From positions 1 to 15,814 of the forward strand of contig JAAYYJ010000116.1 in assembly GCA_012515455.1 (NCBI GenBank): a stretch of 15,814 nt of DNA. Reading direction: 5' to 3'. The notes beneath the pieces were generated by a model, which made no database searches, was not told the DNA's origin, and was given only the letters and a program-made list of their open reading frames with translations. This stretch comes from Oligosphaeraceae bacterium. GTDB taxonomy: Bacteria > Verrucomicrobiota > Lentisphaeria > Oligosphaerales > Oligosphaeraceae. A program made the translations under genes and the position numbers. Shown piece after piece: positions 1 through 7,974 of the stretch. The first letter of the stretch is position 1. The number at the start of each line of letters is the position of its first letter.

Positions 1-111
1 CCGCATCAGGTGCCGGAAAATAAGCGACAGCAAATAAAACTTTTGCCCTTTTTTCCCAGAAAATCAACTCCGCGGGTTGCAGATTTAGCATAATGGAGTT
101 ATTATTAGGGA

Positions 112-140
112 TTGCCTGTCTGGTTTTCAAGATATATATT
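112..140 (+). promoter_or_regulatory. Sigma70-type promoter for HPr/GH78 operon
   Basis: TTGCCT at 112-117 and TATATT at 135-140 are separated by 17 bases, a near-consensus -35/-10 pair. The predicted start of transcription is about 147, which leaves a short leader before the GTG at 164. The stretch 1-111 upstream is AT-rich with T and A runs and shows no gene. The same two hexamers occur upstream of the flavoprotein gene at 13944-13917 (minus strand). Confidence 0.6.
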
Positions 141-163
141 ATTGCACAATTCTCAGGAGCATC

Positions 164-439
164 GTGACCAGCAAAACTGTTACCATCCAGAACCCGCATG
201 GAATTCATGTGCGGCCGGCAACGCTGATTGTCAAGGCTGCTCAAGGATATCCCGGGACTATTACTGTCTGTCGGCCCGGTGAAACTGAAATCAATCTAAA
301 TTCAGCCTTGGCATTGATGGCCTTGGCACTGCGCCTCGGAGATACAGTCACGGTCTGCGTAAACGGACCGGATGAAAAACAGAAATGCAACGAAATCTCT
401 GAACTGATCGCCAGCAAATTTGATTTTCCTGATACCTGA
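164..439 (+). CDS. HPr-like phosphocarrier protein
   Basis: A 91-residue protein of HPr (PtsH) size and pattern. The active-site loop reads GIHVRPA, with the phosphorylatable histidine at residue 15 and the supporting arginine at 17. The segment INLNSALALMALAL places Ser47 where Gram-positive HPr has the regulatory Ser46 targeted by HPr kinase. The start is GTG; an AGGAG at 155-159 lies 4 bases before it, and no in-frame ATG fits the N-terminal strand of the fold. In family terms HPr passes phosphate from Enzyme I to sugar permeases or acts as a regulator; it is cytoplasmic. No Enzyme I or EII gene is seen here, so a regulatory role is likely (inference). It precedes the GH78 gene by 56 bases and probably shares its transcript. 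ptsH-like, but orthology is not claimed. Confidence 0.9.
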   Translation: MTSKTVTIQNPHGIHVRPATLIVKAAQGYPGTITVCRPGETEINLNSALALMALALRLGDTVTVCVNGPDEKQKCNEISELIASKFDFPDT

Positions 440-495
440 TTCCTGTTACCAGTCATCGCGGGTTCGCCTGTCCTGTGCCATAAGCGGAGGAAACA

Positions 496-3435
496 ATGAT
501 TAATTTAACCCTGCCTGATCCCATCGTCGGCCAGTGGATATGGCTGTCGGAAACCAACCTGAATCAGGAATCACACCAGTTCTACCGCCGGGATTTCAGC
601 ATTGATGAAATGCCAGGCAAAGCCGAAATGTGGATCACTGCCCGCACTGCTTTCCATCTGTTTATCAATGGCCAGCACTGCGCTTCCGGGCCGACTGCCA
701 ACCCCGGCGAAAGCAGTTATGTATATTGCGTCAATATCAATTATCTGCTGCAAGTGGGGAATAACCAAATCGCAGTCCAGGTCTTTAACGCCAATGCACC
801 TTTGACCGGGTTCCGGAAAAAACACAGCGGTTTCTGGGCTCAACTGCAAATCAATGATCAGCCCCTGGTCTGGTCCGACGAAAACTGGAAATGTTTGATC
901 GCTGACTGTTATGTCTACCCGGGAACAATCCAGGCACTGGGCGCTACCAGTGTGGAAATCGTCGATTTCCGGCGCTTCCCCCATAACTGGCAGCAAATGG
1001 AACTTGGCGGCGGACCGCAGACTGCAAGCACTGACGGAGAACGCCGCAGGTCAATACCTAAAACCATCTGGTACCGCCCCGAAATCATCCTGAACGAAGA
1101 AAAAGGCCGCAAGCTGCTGGAGCCTGCTCCAAATCCTAATGACATCATTGAGACCTGCTCCTGGGATAAAATACCATACACTGGCAGCGTCCGGCAAATC
1201 AGACAGCTGCTCTGGCTGAATTTCGCTAATCTGTGTAAAAAATCCGGCCCCGGCATCTACATCGCAGAGACCTACTTGTATTCAGACAAAGAATGCCAGC
1301 AGAGCATCGAGTGCTTTTGTGACCGGCCCTATAAATTCTTCCTCAATGACAACCTGGTTGCAGAACAGGCCGTCAAGCCCGTTCCCGTGCACGCACCGGC
1401 CCAAAACCGCGGCGATCGTCGTCTGAGCATGGACGATTACCGTCCTACGACTATGGAACTGAGCCTGCGCAAAGGCTGGAACCGGGTGATGTGGGCGCAG
1501 GACTGCGCCAGCCATGGCGCCGGTATGACCATCGTCTGGGTGGACACCCCCAACGGGTCCTTACAGATCAGGCGCCAGGCAATGGAAAAATCCAGCGAAT
1601 CTTGGTCCCAGGCCGGACCGCTGAAAACCCCGCTGTCGCTCGTTCGCCCCAATATTGAAGTCGAGCGCCTCAATTTTCAGGAGTTCCTGCTGGAAGACAA
1701 TCCGGCCTGGGATGTCAGTGTCGCCTTGCTGGCCTATAATTTCTCTGCCCAAAAGCAGCCGCCTGGCAGGATGACCAGCGAATCCTCTTTCGCGCTTATG
1801 GACAAGAACTTCATTGTCTATGACTTCGGCCGCACCCTGTACGGCTTCCCGCACCTGCAAGTAACTGGCGCAGAAGGAGACAGCCTGGCGGTCGTCTGCA
1901 GTGAACACTGCATCAATGGCGAAGTGCTGCCCTACAGCGAGGGCAGACGCAATACCACCACCCTTATTCTCAGCGGCAAAAAAGATGCCTGGATGCCTGC
2001 CACCCCCCGGGGTTTCAGGTATATAATGCTCCTGGGCAGCAATTTAAAGGGCAAGGTGATTGTCGATACCATCCATGCCCGCATCCCGAACCGGGAGATC
2101 ACCACCCATGGCGAATTCACCTGCGCGGACAAGGTCCTGAATGACATCTGGGATGCCGGCTCACAGACCCTGTCCAGCACCATCCGGGGAAGTTTCCTCG
2201 ATGCGCCTTGCCGGGAACAGGCCCAGTACATCAGCGATGCGATGATCCAGTCCTGGGCCGCCTGTCATCTCTTCGGAGATTTTTCCCTGACCACCAGTTC
2301 CCTGCAGACTTTTGCCCGCACCCAGCTGGAAACCGGTGAGCTCAACTCGGTCAGCCCCTCCGGCTTGTTCCAGACCATCCCGGACTGCTCCCTGCTTTGG
2401 GTCATCTGGTTGCGCCGCCACTTCATGTACACCGGCGACCGGAAGCTTCTGCAGGAACTGTTCCCGGTCGTAATCAAATTGCTGGACTATTATGACCACC
2501 TGGCGGTGCGGCACAATGGCCCGCTGGGCGACTTGTACAACCTGTACGGCATCCACTGCTTCCTGGACTATGACGATATCGACCGGGAAGGCATCTGCGT
2601 GGGCCTGAATGCCATTTACTGCCATGCCTTGACCTGCGCCTCCCGGCTGGCAAAGGAAAATGATCAGCAGGTGTTCGCCGAAGAGTTCCAGCGCCGCGCC
2701 GCCTTGATCGCCAGCCAAATCCGGGAACTGACCTGGTGCGAGGAACACGGCGTATTTGTGGACAGCTACCACCACGCCGAGATGTCAAAGACCTGCTCCT
2801 GGCAGACCAACGTCCTGGCAATTTATGGCGGTATCGCTCTGCCCCAGGACTACGAACATATCTGGGAGACCTTCTTTCTGGATGAGCCACCCTACGAACG
2901 CTACAACAGCGGCGACTACAATAACCCTTATTTCAAATTCTTCTTGCTGGAAGTGGCTTTCGCCTTGGGTAAAACCAGCTGGGCTCTGCGCTTCATCCGC
3001 TACTACTGGGGAAAAATGCTCGCCGCCGGGGCCGTGACCTGGTGGGAGCTGTTCAACCCGGAAGGCTTAGACCAGAATCTGCGCATCGTCAGCAAATGCC
3101 AGGGCTATGGCGTAGCGCCGAATGGCTTTTTAATTTCCGACCTGGTGGGCATCCGTCCCTCTGAACCGGGGATGTCCCGGGTGATCTTCAACCCCTGCCC
3201 GCAAGCCTGCACTTGGGTAAAGGCTGCGGTGCCGACACCTTACGGCCGGATCAACATCGAATGGAAAGTAAAATCAGGGAATACCCTGGAAGCCAATATC
3301 TCTGCCAACTACCCGCTGGAGATCATTCCCATCCTCGACCCCGACATGGCCGAGAGCGCCGAATTCAAAATCAGCGAGGAAATCACCATCCTGACGCCGG
3401 TTGACGATAGCGACGACCACAACGGCGAGACCTAA
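496..3435 (+). CDS. GH78 family alpha-L-rhamnosidase
   Basis: A 979-residue bacterial alpha-L-rhamnosidase, which would release terminal L-rhamnose from glycans or oligosaccharides. The N-terminal half (about 1-530) is beta-sandwich type, opening with WIWLSE and carrying a LFINGQ strand. The (alpha/alpha)6 barrel covers about 540-880 and a C-terminal beta domain follows. In the barrel, LDAPCREQAQYISDA gives Asp569, Glu574 and Asp581 with the same +5 and +12 spacing as the catalytic acidic cluster of Bacillus RhaB; TWWELF gives Glu851, matching the other catalytic Glu. All are intact, so activity is expected. There is no signal peptide, so it is probably cytoplasmic and acts on imported oligosaccharides. 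GGAGG lies 5 bases before the ATG. It sits directly after the HPr-like gene. Specificity cannot be read from sequence; a related GH78-like activity is possible. Confidence 0.88.
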   Translation: MINLTLPDPIVGQWIWLSETNLNQESHQFYRRDFSIDEMPGKAEMWITARTAFHLFINGQHCASGPTANPGESSYVYCVNINYLLQVGNNQIAVQVFNANAPLTGFRKKHSGFWAQLQINDQPLVWSDENWKCLIADCYVYPGTIQALGATSVEIVDFRRFPHNWQQMELGGGPQTASTDGERRRSIPKTIWYRPEIILNEEKGRKLLEPAPNPNDIIETCSWDKIPYTGSVRQIRQLLWLNFANLCKKSGPGIYIAETYLYSDKECQQSIECFCDRPYKFFLNDNLVAEQAVKPVPVHAPAQNRGDRRLSMDDYRPTTMELSLRKGWNRVMWAQDCASHGAGMTIVWVDTPNGSLQIRRQAMEKSSESWSQAGPLKTPLSLVRPNIEVERLNFQEFLLEDNPAWDVSVALLAYNFSAQKQPPGRMTSESSFALMDKNFIVYDFGRTLYGFPHLQVTGAEGDSLAVVCSEHCINGEVLPYSEGRRNTTTLILSGKKDAWMPATPRGFRYIMLLGSNLKGKVIVDTIHARIPNREITTHGEFTCADKVLNDIWDAGSQTLSSTIRGSFLDAPCREQAQYISDAMIQSWAACHLFGDFSLTTSSLQTFARTQLETGELNSVSPSGLFQTIPDCSLLWVIWLRRHFMYTGDRKLLQELFPVVIKLLDYYDHLAVRHNGPLGDLYNLYGIHCFLDYDDIDREGICVGLNAIYCHALTCASRLAKENDQQVFAEEFQRRAALIASQIRELTWCEEHGVFVDSYHHAEMSKTCSWQTNVLAIYGGIALPQDYEHIWETFFLDEPPYERYNSGDYNNPYFKFFLLEVAFALGKTSWALRFIRYYWGKMLAAGAVTWWELFNPEGLDQNLRIVSKCQGYGVAPNGFLISDLVGIRPSEPGMSRVIFNPCPQACTWVKAAVPTPYGRINIEWKVKSGNTLEANISANYPLEIIPILDPDMAESAEFKISEEITILTPVDDSDDHNGET

Positions 3436-3441
3436 CCGCAC

Positions 3442-3486
3442 CCGCCCCTCCCCCCGGGGACCACGACGGCGGGGGGGGGCAGGCGG
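3442..3486. terminator. GC-rich hairpin between convergent genes
   Basis: CCGCC (3442-3446) and the C-run 3450-3455 can pair with GGCGG (3482-3486) and the G-run 3471-3479, with a small mismatched interior. It lies in the 86-base gap between the stops of the plus-strand GH78 gene and the minus-strand GH10-like gene, as expected of a shared terminator. There is no clear U-tract on either side, so intrinsic termination is uncertain. The run of nine G is also a likely spot for a sequencing length error, though it is not in a gene. Confidence 0.4.
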
Positions 3487-3521
3487 TAGCAGACTGGAGC
3501 ACAAGGCACGGCAAACGCTCT

Positions 3522-5384
3522 TTATTGCTCTTGCCCAGCCCCAAGCTCAAATACTATCTCCCCTGCTTTCTGCTCGGCACTCAAGCGGAATTTCTGCTGC
3601 CATTGCCGTCCGCCCTGTTCAACCGATATCGCATATTCCCCAAGATAAGGGGTGAACTCCGCCCGGCCCTCGGCATCCGTCACCAACACCGCCTCAGTCT
3701 GCCAGTCCTGCAGCAGCTTCATTACCATCGCTGCCGCCGGACGGGGCTGGAAGTCAGCCTCATAAAAGCCCATCCGGGCATTGATCAAGGCCGGAGACCA
3801 TAATTCCCCTAACGACAAACTGACCACTTCCGGGCGGGAAAAAAACAACAGCATATAGTCACGGATCATATCCGCCTGGGCCTCAAGATTCTCACCGCTG
3901 ACCGCCAAATTGCGGATATGCAACGGCAAGCCGACTTGACTCTGCAAGCGGTCCAGGCGCTTCTCCATCGATTGCGGAGCCACGTCCAGGCGCTGCAGAT
4001 TCATCCCCAGCACCAGCCCCTGCACGCTCACACCTTCGGTTTTCAGCCAGGCCAGCAGCTCAGCCAGATCATTCAGGGGCACTTCCGAAATTTCGCCCAG
4101 GGCATTCAGGTCACTGACCAGCATCGCCAGTCCTGGAGCGGCCTTTTCTGCAGTTTTGAAAACCTCGGCCAAGCTGTCCACACCAATGAAGTTGTACAGC
4201 TCATTATATTCAATGGCGCCGTGCAGGACCTCCCAGGAATTGATCTTGCCGGCGTGGCGCTTGACCATCAGCTCGACTTGCTGCATCAGAGCTTCCCAGA
4301 GCTGGTCGCGGTTCTTGCTGCGGCAGGCCGTGGGGGCAAACATATAGGCCGGGACATACAGCGCGTGTCCGCGAATGGACTTTCCCGCCGCCAGGGTATC
4401 TTGCACCAGCTTCTGGTCTATTTTACTGCCCCAGCTGGCATGCTCCCGCCAGGTAAAACCGTTGTAGAAAGAGACAAACGAGAAAAGCGGATTCTCGAGA
4501 ATCAAAGGGCGGTACTGCGGCCAGGTTTCCCGGTACGGCTCCACCCGCCGGCATAATGCACTGAGTTCCCGGCGGGAGAGAACCTCCGGCATCAGCAGCG
4601 CCGCAGAGGCCTCAACCCCAAACGCCATACTGGAACTCAGCTGCCGGATGCTGACTTTAACCGCCGGGACCGCCTGCTCCCCTGTCTTGACCTGCACGGA
4701 CAGCTGCCCGCGGCGATGCTGTTCAATCTTGCGCAGGACTAATTCCCGCCAGTCATTGTCATAAAAATCCCCCCCCAAGACAGGCTTGACATTGCTGGGC
4801 AAGGTCTCGGGATCAAAGCCCGGCGGGTATAGCGTGGCACTGATGTCGCGCAGCTCCAGGGTGCCGGTTTTCTCCGCCAAATGGAAGGAGAAAGCCGTCT
4901 GGCCGGCGCTGTATGCCTCGTGGATCGGCACGGCCACATGCAGGCGGTGCCAGGTGTCCACCGGTTCAGTCAGGCGCAAGGAGAGCAGCTTCGGCCAGGG
5001 CGAAGCCTCCACCTGCCAATAAAAATGGAAACAATACCCCGCACTCATCTTATAGTCGAAATTGATGTGCAGAGTAGAGCCGCGTTCGACTTCCGAGTCC
5101 AACACCTGCAGCAGCTCCACCGACCAGGGACGCGCGGAGGTCTGTTTGATGACCACGGTCATCACATTGGATTCGCCTTCCGCTTCTGCCGGCACCACCC
5201 GCATGCTGCCCAGCCCGGAACTGCGGACCGACCAATTTTCGGTCGGTCCGGCGGGGTCGGCAAAACGGCCATTCCTGATTACCGATTTGCTGCCCAAGGC
5301 AGTCTGCCCGAACAGTATCCCTCCTGACAGCAGCAGGGCAACCCCCAGCAGCAGCGGCAGAGCATCAATGGCATCTCTTTGCAT
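3522..5384 (-). CDS. Secreted GH10-fold protein, catalytic residues lost
   Basis: A 620-residue protein. Residues 9-30 are a hydrophobic export signal; about 36-190 looks like a carbohydrate-binding beta-sandwich (CBM4/9-like); about 225-545 follows the GH10 (endo-xylanase) barrel; about 560-620 is a small beta domain. GH10 landmarks are visible: RGHALYVPAYMF matches the RGHTLVWH strand (R338-H340), and SWEVLHGAIEY matches WDVVNEA. The acid/base Glu of the NEA motif is Gly389 here. The nucleophile strand (TELD in active enzymes) reads RNLA, with Asn492 at the Glu position. The usual ENxMKW motif reads YNGFTW (Tyr307). So it is unlikely to hydrolyse xylan by the retaining mechanism; glycan binding or another role is possible. 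AAGGGG lies 8 bases before the ATG. It is the last gene of the minus-strand cluster, 48 bases after the dehydrogenase gene. Confidence 0.75.
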   Translation of the reverse strand: MQRDAIDALPLLLGVALLLSGGILFGQTALGSKSVIRNGRFADPAGPTENWSVRSSGLGSMRVVPAEAEGESNVMTVVIKQTSARPWSVELLQVLDSEVERGSTLHINFDYKMSAGYCFHFYWQVEASPWPKLLSLRLTEPVDTWHRLHVAVPIHEAYSAGQTAFSFHLAEKTGTLELRDISATLYPPGFDPETLPSNVKPVLGGDFYDNDWRELVLRKIEQHRRGQLSVQVKTGEQAVPAVKVSIRQLSSSMAFGVEASAALLMPEVLSRRELSALCRRVEPYRETWPQYRPLILENPLFSFVSFYNGFTWREHASWGSKIDQKLVQDTLAAGKSIRGHALYVPAYMFAPTACRSKNRDQLWEALMQQVELMVKRHAGKINSWEVLHGAIEYNELYNFIGVDSLAEVFKTAEKAAPGLAMLVSDLNALGEISEVPLNDLAELLAWLKTEGVSVQGLVLGMNLQRLDVAPQSMEKRLDRLQSQVGLPLHIRNLAVSGENLEAQADMIRDYMLLFFSRPEVVSLSLGELWSPALINARMGFYEADFQPRPAAAMVMKLLQDWQTEAVLVTDAEGRAEFTPYLGEYAISVEQGGRQWQQKFRLSAEQKAGEIVFELGAGQEQ

Positions 5385-5432
5385 GGCTTCATCCCCTTGT
5401 CAAGAAGCGGAAAAGACCCGTCAAGACAACAC

Positions 5433-6497
5433 TCAATCGCCGTACTTGACGCTTACTTCCCGGCCAGTCCGCGCAGATTCATAAATCGCCAGGATTAAAT
5501 CCACCGCTTTGCGGGCACTGCGCCCGACAATGTATGGCTCGCGGTTTTCCTTGATGGCCTGCACCAGGTCATTGACTAGGAAGGCGTGCCCGGTCAGACC
5601 CACTTTGGTGGGGTCGTTCACGGCTGTGGGAGAACTTTCCGCCGGGGCGGAGAGTTCCTGGTCCTGGGCCAAGCCATCCGGCTCTGCAGTCAGGGCCCAA
5701 CGCGAGATATTGCTCTCGGTAATGCAGATTGTGCCCAAGTCCCCGTGCAGCTCAATGCGCCGTTTTTCACCGGGATTGCAGGAGGTGGTTCCCACCAGCG
5801 AGCCCAGGGCGCCGTTCTTGAACAGCATACTGGCCACACACGTATCCTCGACCTCGATATTGCGCACCAGGTGGTCCATCCGGGCAAACACCCGTTCGAC
5901 CTCCGAATTCATGGCCCACATCAGCAGATCTATGCCGTGGACGCCCTGATTCATCAGTGCACCGCCGCCATCCAGGGCCCAGGTGCCGCGCCATCCGGCG
6001 CTGGCATAATATGCTCTGGAGCGGTAGTATTTCATCAGACCATCCCCGAGAGTCATGCGGCCCAGCACTCCGGCCTTGATTGCCTCGCGGACCTTGATGG
6101 TATCTGCATGGGTGCGGCCTTGAAACACGCATCCCATCTTGACCTTGGCTTTGTCCACAGCCTCAATCATCCGGCACATGCGCTCGTAGTTGATATCCAA
6201 GGGCTTCTCGCAGAAGACATTTTTACCGGCTTTGGCGGCGGCAATCACGCCGTCGCAGTGCAGTCCGGACGGCGTGCAGATGCAGACCACATCCACCCCC
6301 GGGTCCTTGACCATCTCCTGATAATCACGGTAGAAGCGCACTTGGCCATTTTCGGCCGCGCACTTCTGACCTTTGACTTCGTCTATGTCGCAGACTGCCA
6401 CCAGCTCAGCTTCGGCACAAGCCTGGATGGCCTTCAGATGGCTACCCGAAATCGTACCGCAACCGATGATCCCAAAACCGAATTTGCCGTTCTTCAT
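5433..6497 (-). CDS. Gfo/Idh/MocA family NAD(P)-dependent oxidoreductase
   Basis: A 354-residue cytoplasmic dehydrogenase of the Gfo/Idh/MocA family, whose members oxidise or reduce sugars, inositols and related polyols. The Rossmann motif GIIGCGTISGSH is at 9-20; the acidic VCDID that follows beta-2 (35-39) suggests NAD preference. CEKPLDIN (96-103) holds the conserved Glu-Lys-Pro with the likely catalytic Lys98. The C-terminal domain carries GGGALMNQGVHGIDLLMW (177-194) with the conserved His187 and Asp190. Length and motifs are complete, so it should be active; the substrate is not determinable. GGAAAG lies about 9 bases before the ATG. Its start overlaps the stop of the YdjY-domain gene as ATGA (6497-6494), pointing to translational coupling. 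Confidence 0.93.
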   Translation of the reverse strand: MKNGKFGFGIIGCGTISGSHLKAIQACAEAELVAVCDIDEVKGQKCAAENGQVRFYRDYQEMVKDPGVDVVCICTPSGLHCDGVIAAAKAGKNVFCEKPLDINYERMCRMIEAVDKAKVKMGCVFQGRTHADTIKVREAIKAGVLGRMTLGDGLMKYYRSRAYYASAGWRGTWALDGGGALMNQGVHGIDLLMWAMNSEVERVFARMDHLVRNIEVEDTCVASMLFKNGALGSLVGTTSCNPGEKRRIELHGDLGTICITESNISRWALTAEPDGLAQDQELSAPAESSPTAVNDPTKVGLTGHAFLVNDLVQAIKENREPYIVGRSARKAVDLILAIYESARTGREVSVKYGD

Positions 6498-7219
6498 GGT
6501 TTGACTCTTTCCTTATCTGAGTTTGCGCTTTCGTTGCCCGGGGGCGGCGCTGCTGTCCCCGCGGGATGGTTTTTTCGCGGTCTGATTACCAGGGTCACTG
6601 CTGCATCCTGCGGTGGCCGGCTTTTTTCTGCATCTACGATATGGATGGTATCTTCCACGCTGCCGGGGTCAGTGCTGTCCAGCACCGTCGCACCCACTGA
6701 GTAATTGATCACGATATTGCCCTCGGCATCCGCCGCAAACACCCCGTCTTTTACGGTTGAGCCCACAAAAACCCAGCCAGCAGGGCGCAGATTCTGCCCG
6801 GTCCTGGTGTCGAGAATCCATTCTTCCACCGGCTCGCGCAGCTGCCGGCCCTGGGCATCCTGCCATTCCAGCCACAAGTCGCAGAGATCACCTTGCTGGA
6901 CTCCCTCGCCAGGCAAGCGGGAGCCATTACTGGCCCCCAGCAGATAGAGCAACGCCTGCACATGCACCGCGCGGACGTCACTGCAGAGCAGGGTTTCGTG
7001 CATCCGGCCATCCGGCCGGCAGACGATAACCTCCAGGGCCCCTTCAGGCAGCACGAAGCGACAGGGCAAAGCCAGTTCGCCGGCGGTGGTCCGCACCACC
7101 ATGCCGGCAAACGAGATATCGCCATTCTCCAGACGTGCTGCCCCGAACGGCAGGGCTGTTTCTGCGGCCGCCAGGCCGAGACAACCGCAGAGCAGCAAGA
7201 TACCGGGAAGTCTTTTCAT
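6494..7219 (-). CDS. Exported YdjY-domain protein
   Basis: A 241-residue protein. Residues 1-20 (MKRLPGILLL then CGCLGLAAAE) form a signal peptide with a likely signal peptidase I site after AAA; Cys13 gives only a poor lipobox. The body (about 38-190) matches the YdjY domain pattern: a GxLELPCRF-type strand, then LEVIVCRPDGRMHETLLCSDVRA and a following ALLYLLGAS segment. YdjY domains are widespread in exported proteins of Planctomycetes and relatives; their biochemical role is unknown. The C-terminal 27 residues are rich in Pro, Ala, Asn, Lys and Glu and look disordered. Its ATG overlaps the plsY stop (ATGA, 7219-7216), and its stop overlaps the start of the dehydrogenase gene in the same way, so the three are almost surely one transcript. 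Confidence 0.75.
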   Translation of the reverse strand: MKRLPGILLLCGCLGLAAAETALPFGAARLENGDISFAGMVVRTTAGELALPCRFVLPEGALEVIVCRPDGRMHETLLCSDVRAVHVQALLYLLGASNGSRLPGEGVQQGDLCDLWLEWQDAQGRQLREPVEEWILDTRTGQNLRPAGWVFVGSTVKDGVFAADAEGNIVINYSVGATVLDSTDPGSVEDTIHIVDAEKSRPPQDAAVTLVIRPRKNHPAGTAAPPPGNESANSDKERVKP

Positions 7220-7887
7220 CGTGCTGCAGTCCCTCCACTGACCCGATGTTGCTTGTGAAAAGTATTCTCCCGCCCTTCCCGCAGGCGCAGGATATTATCT
7301 TTATGACGATAAATGATCAGACCGCCCAAGATCAGCATCAGTATCACCGCCGGGCCATGAATCCGGCCCAGGCGGAAGAAATACATCAGCATCCCGACCA
7401 GGGGCATGGCCAGAGCCGCCGCAATACTGGCCAGGGCCACAATACGGGTTTTCAGGAAGGTCAGATACCACACCACTGCGCACCACAGCACCGGCCAGAA
7501 AGCCACCCCCAGCACTGCTCCCAGGCTGGTCGCCACTCCTTTGCCGCCCTTGAATTTCAAGGTCCATGGGAAAACATGCCCCAGCACTGTGCCCACTACG
7601 GCAAAAATCTCTCCCCATTCAAAGCCGACGCACCATTCCGCCCCCAGCGCTGCACCAATATACACCACCGGCATCAGCCCCTTGAGAAAATCCAAGGCGA
7701 AGCAGACTGTCCCCCAGTCACCGCCCAGCACCCGGCGGACATTGGTTGCACCGATATTATGGCTGCCATGCCGTCTGATATCCAAGCCGTTAAACTTGCC
7801 AATCAGGTAGCCAAAAGGGATGCCGCCAACCAGATAGCACATCAAAAAAATGCAAAAGCCACTGCTCCAGAATCTACAAGGATCCAT
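7216..7887 (-). CDS. plsY: Glycerol-3-phosphate acyltransferase PlsY
   Basis: A 223-residue polytopic inner-membrane enzyme that transfers an acyl group from acyl-phosphate to glycerol-3-phosphate, the first acylation step of phospholipid synthesis in most bacteria. The family motifs are all present: GGIPFGYLIGK (21-31), the GSHNIGATNVRR loop (41-52), FPWTLKFKGGKGVATS (106-121) with the glycine-rich phosphate site, and YRHKDNILRLREGRE (193-207). At least five hydrophobic helices are visible. AAGGA lies about 10 bases before the ATG. It follows nadK by 87 bases and overlaps the YdjY-domain gene by four. The partner PlsX is not in the window. The tail after residue 207 is slightly longer than usual. 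Confidence 0.96.
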   Translation of the reverse strand: MDPCRFWSSGFCIFLMCYLVGGIPFGYLIGKFNGLDIRRHGSHNIGATNVRRVLGGDWGTVCFALDFLKGLMPVVYIGAALGAEWCVGFEWGEIFAVVGTVLGHVFPWTLKFKGGKGVATSLGAVLGVAFWPVLWCAVVWYLTFLKTRIVALASIAAALAMPLVGMLMYFFRLGRIHGPAVILMLILGGLIIYRHKDNILRLREGRENTFHKQHRVSGGTAAR

Positions 7888-7974
7888 ATAGTTACTATCC
7901 TTCTTTACTTCGCAGAACCAGGATGCGGACGGTCGCAGCAGCCCTGACCCATACCGCAGTCCTGCCCGCGCACT

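Noticed and set aside
2161..2775. A 204-residue minus-strand open frame inside the GH78 gene
   Set aside because: It overlaps the catalytic barrel of the rhamnosidase, whose motifs are intact, so it is a shadow frame.
3468..3480. Frameshift risk at the nine-G run
   Set aside because: The run lies between the stop codons of two convergent genes, so a length error there would not change either protein.
5586..6704. A 372-residue plus-strand open frame opposite the dehydrogenase gene
   Set aside because: It lies antisense to an intact Gfo/Idh/MocA gene and shows no family motif or ribosome site.
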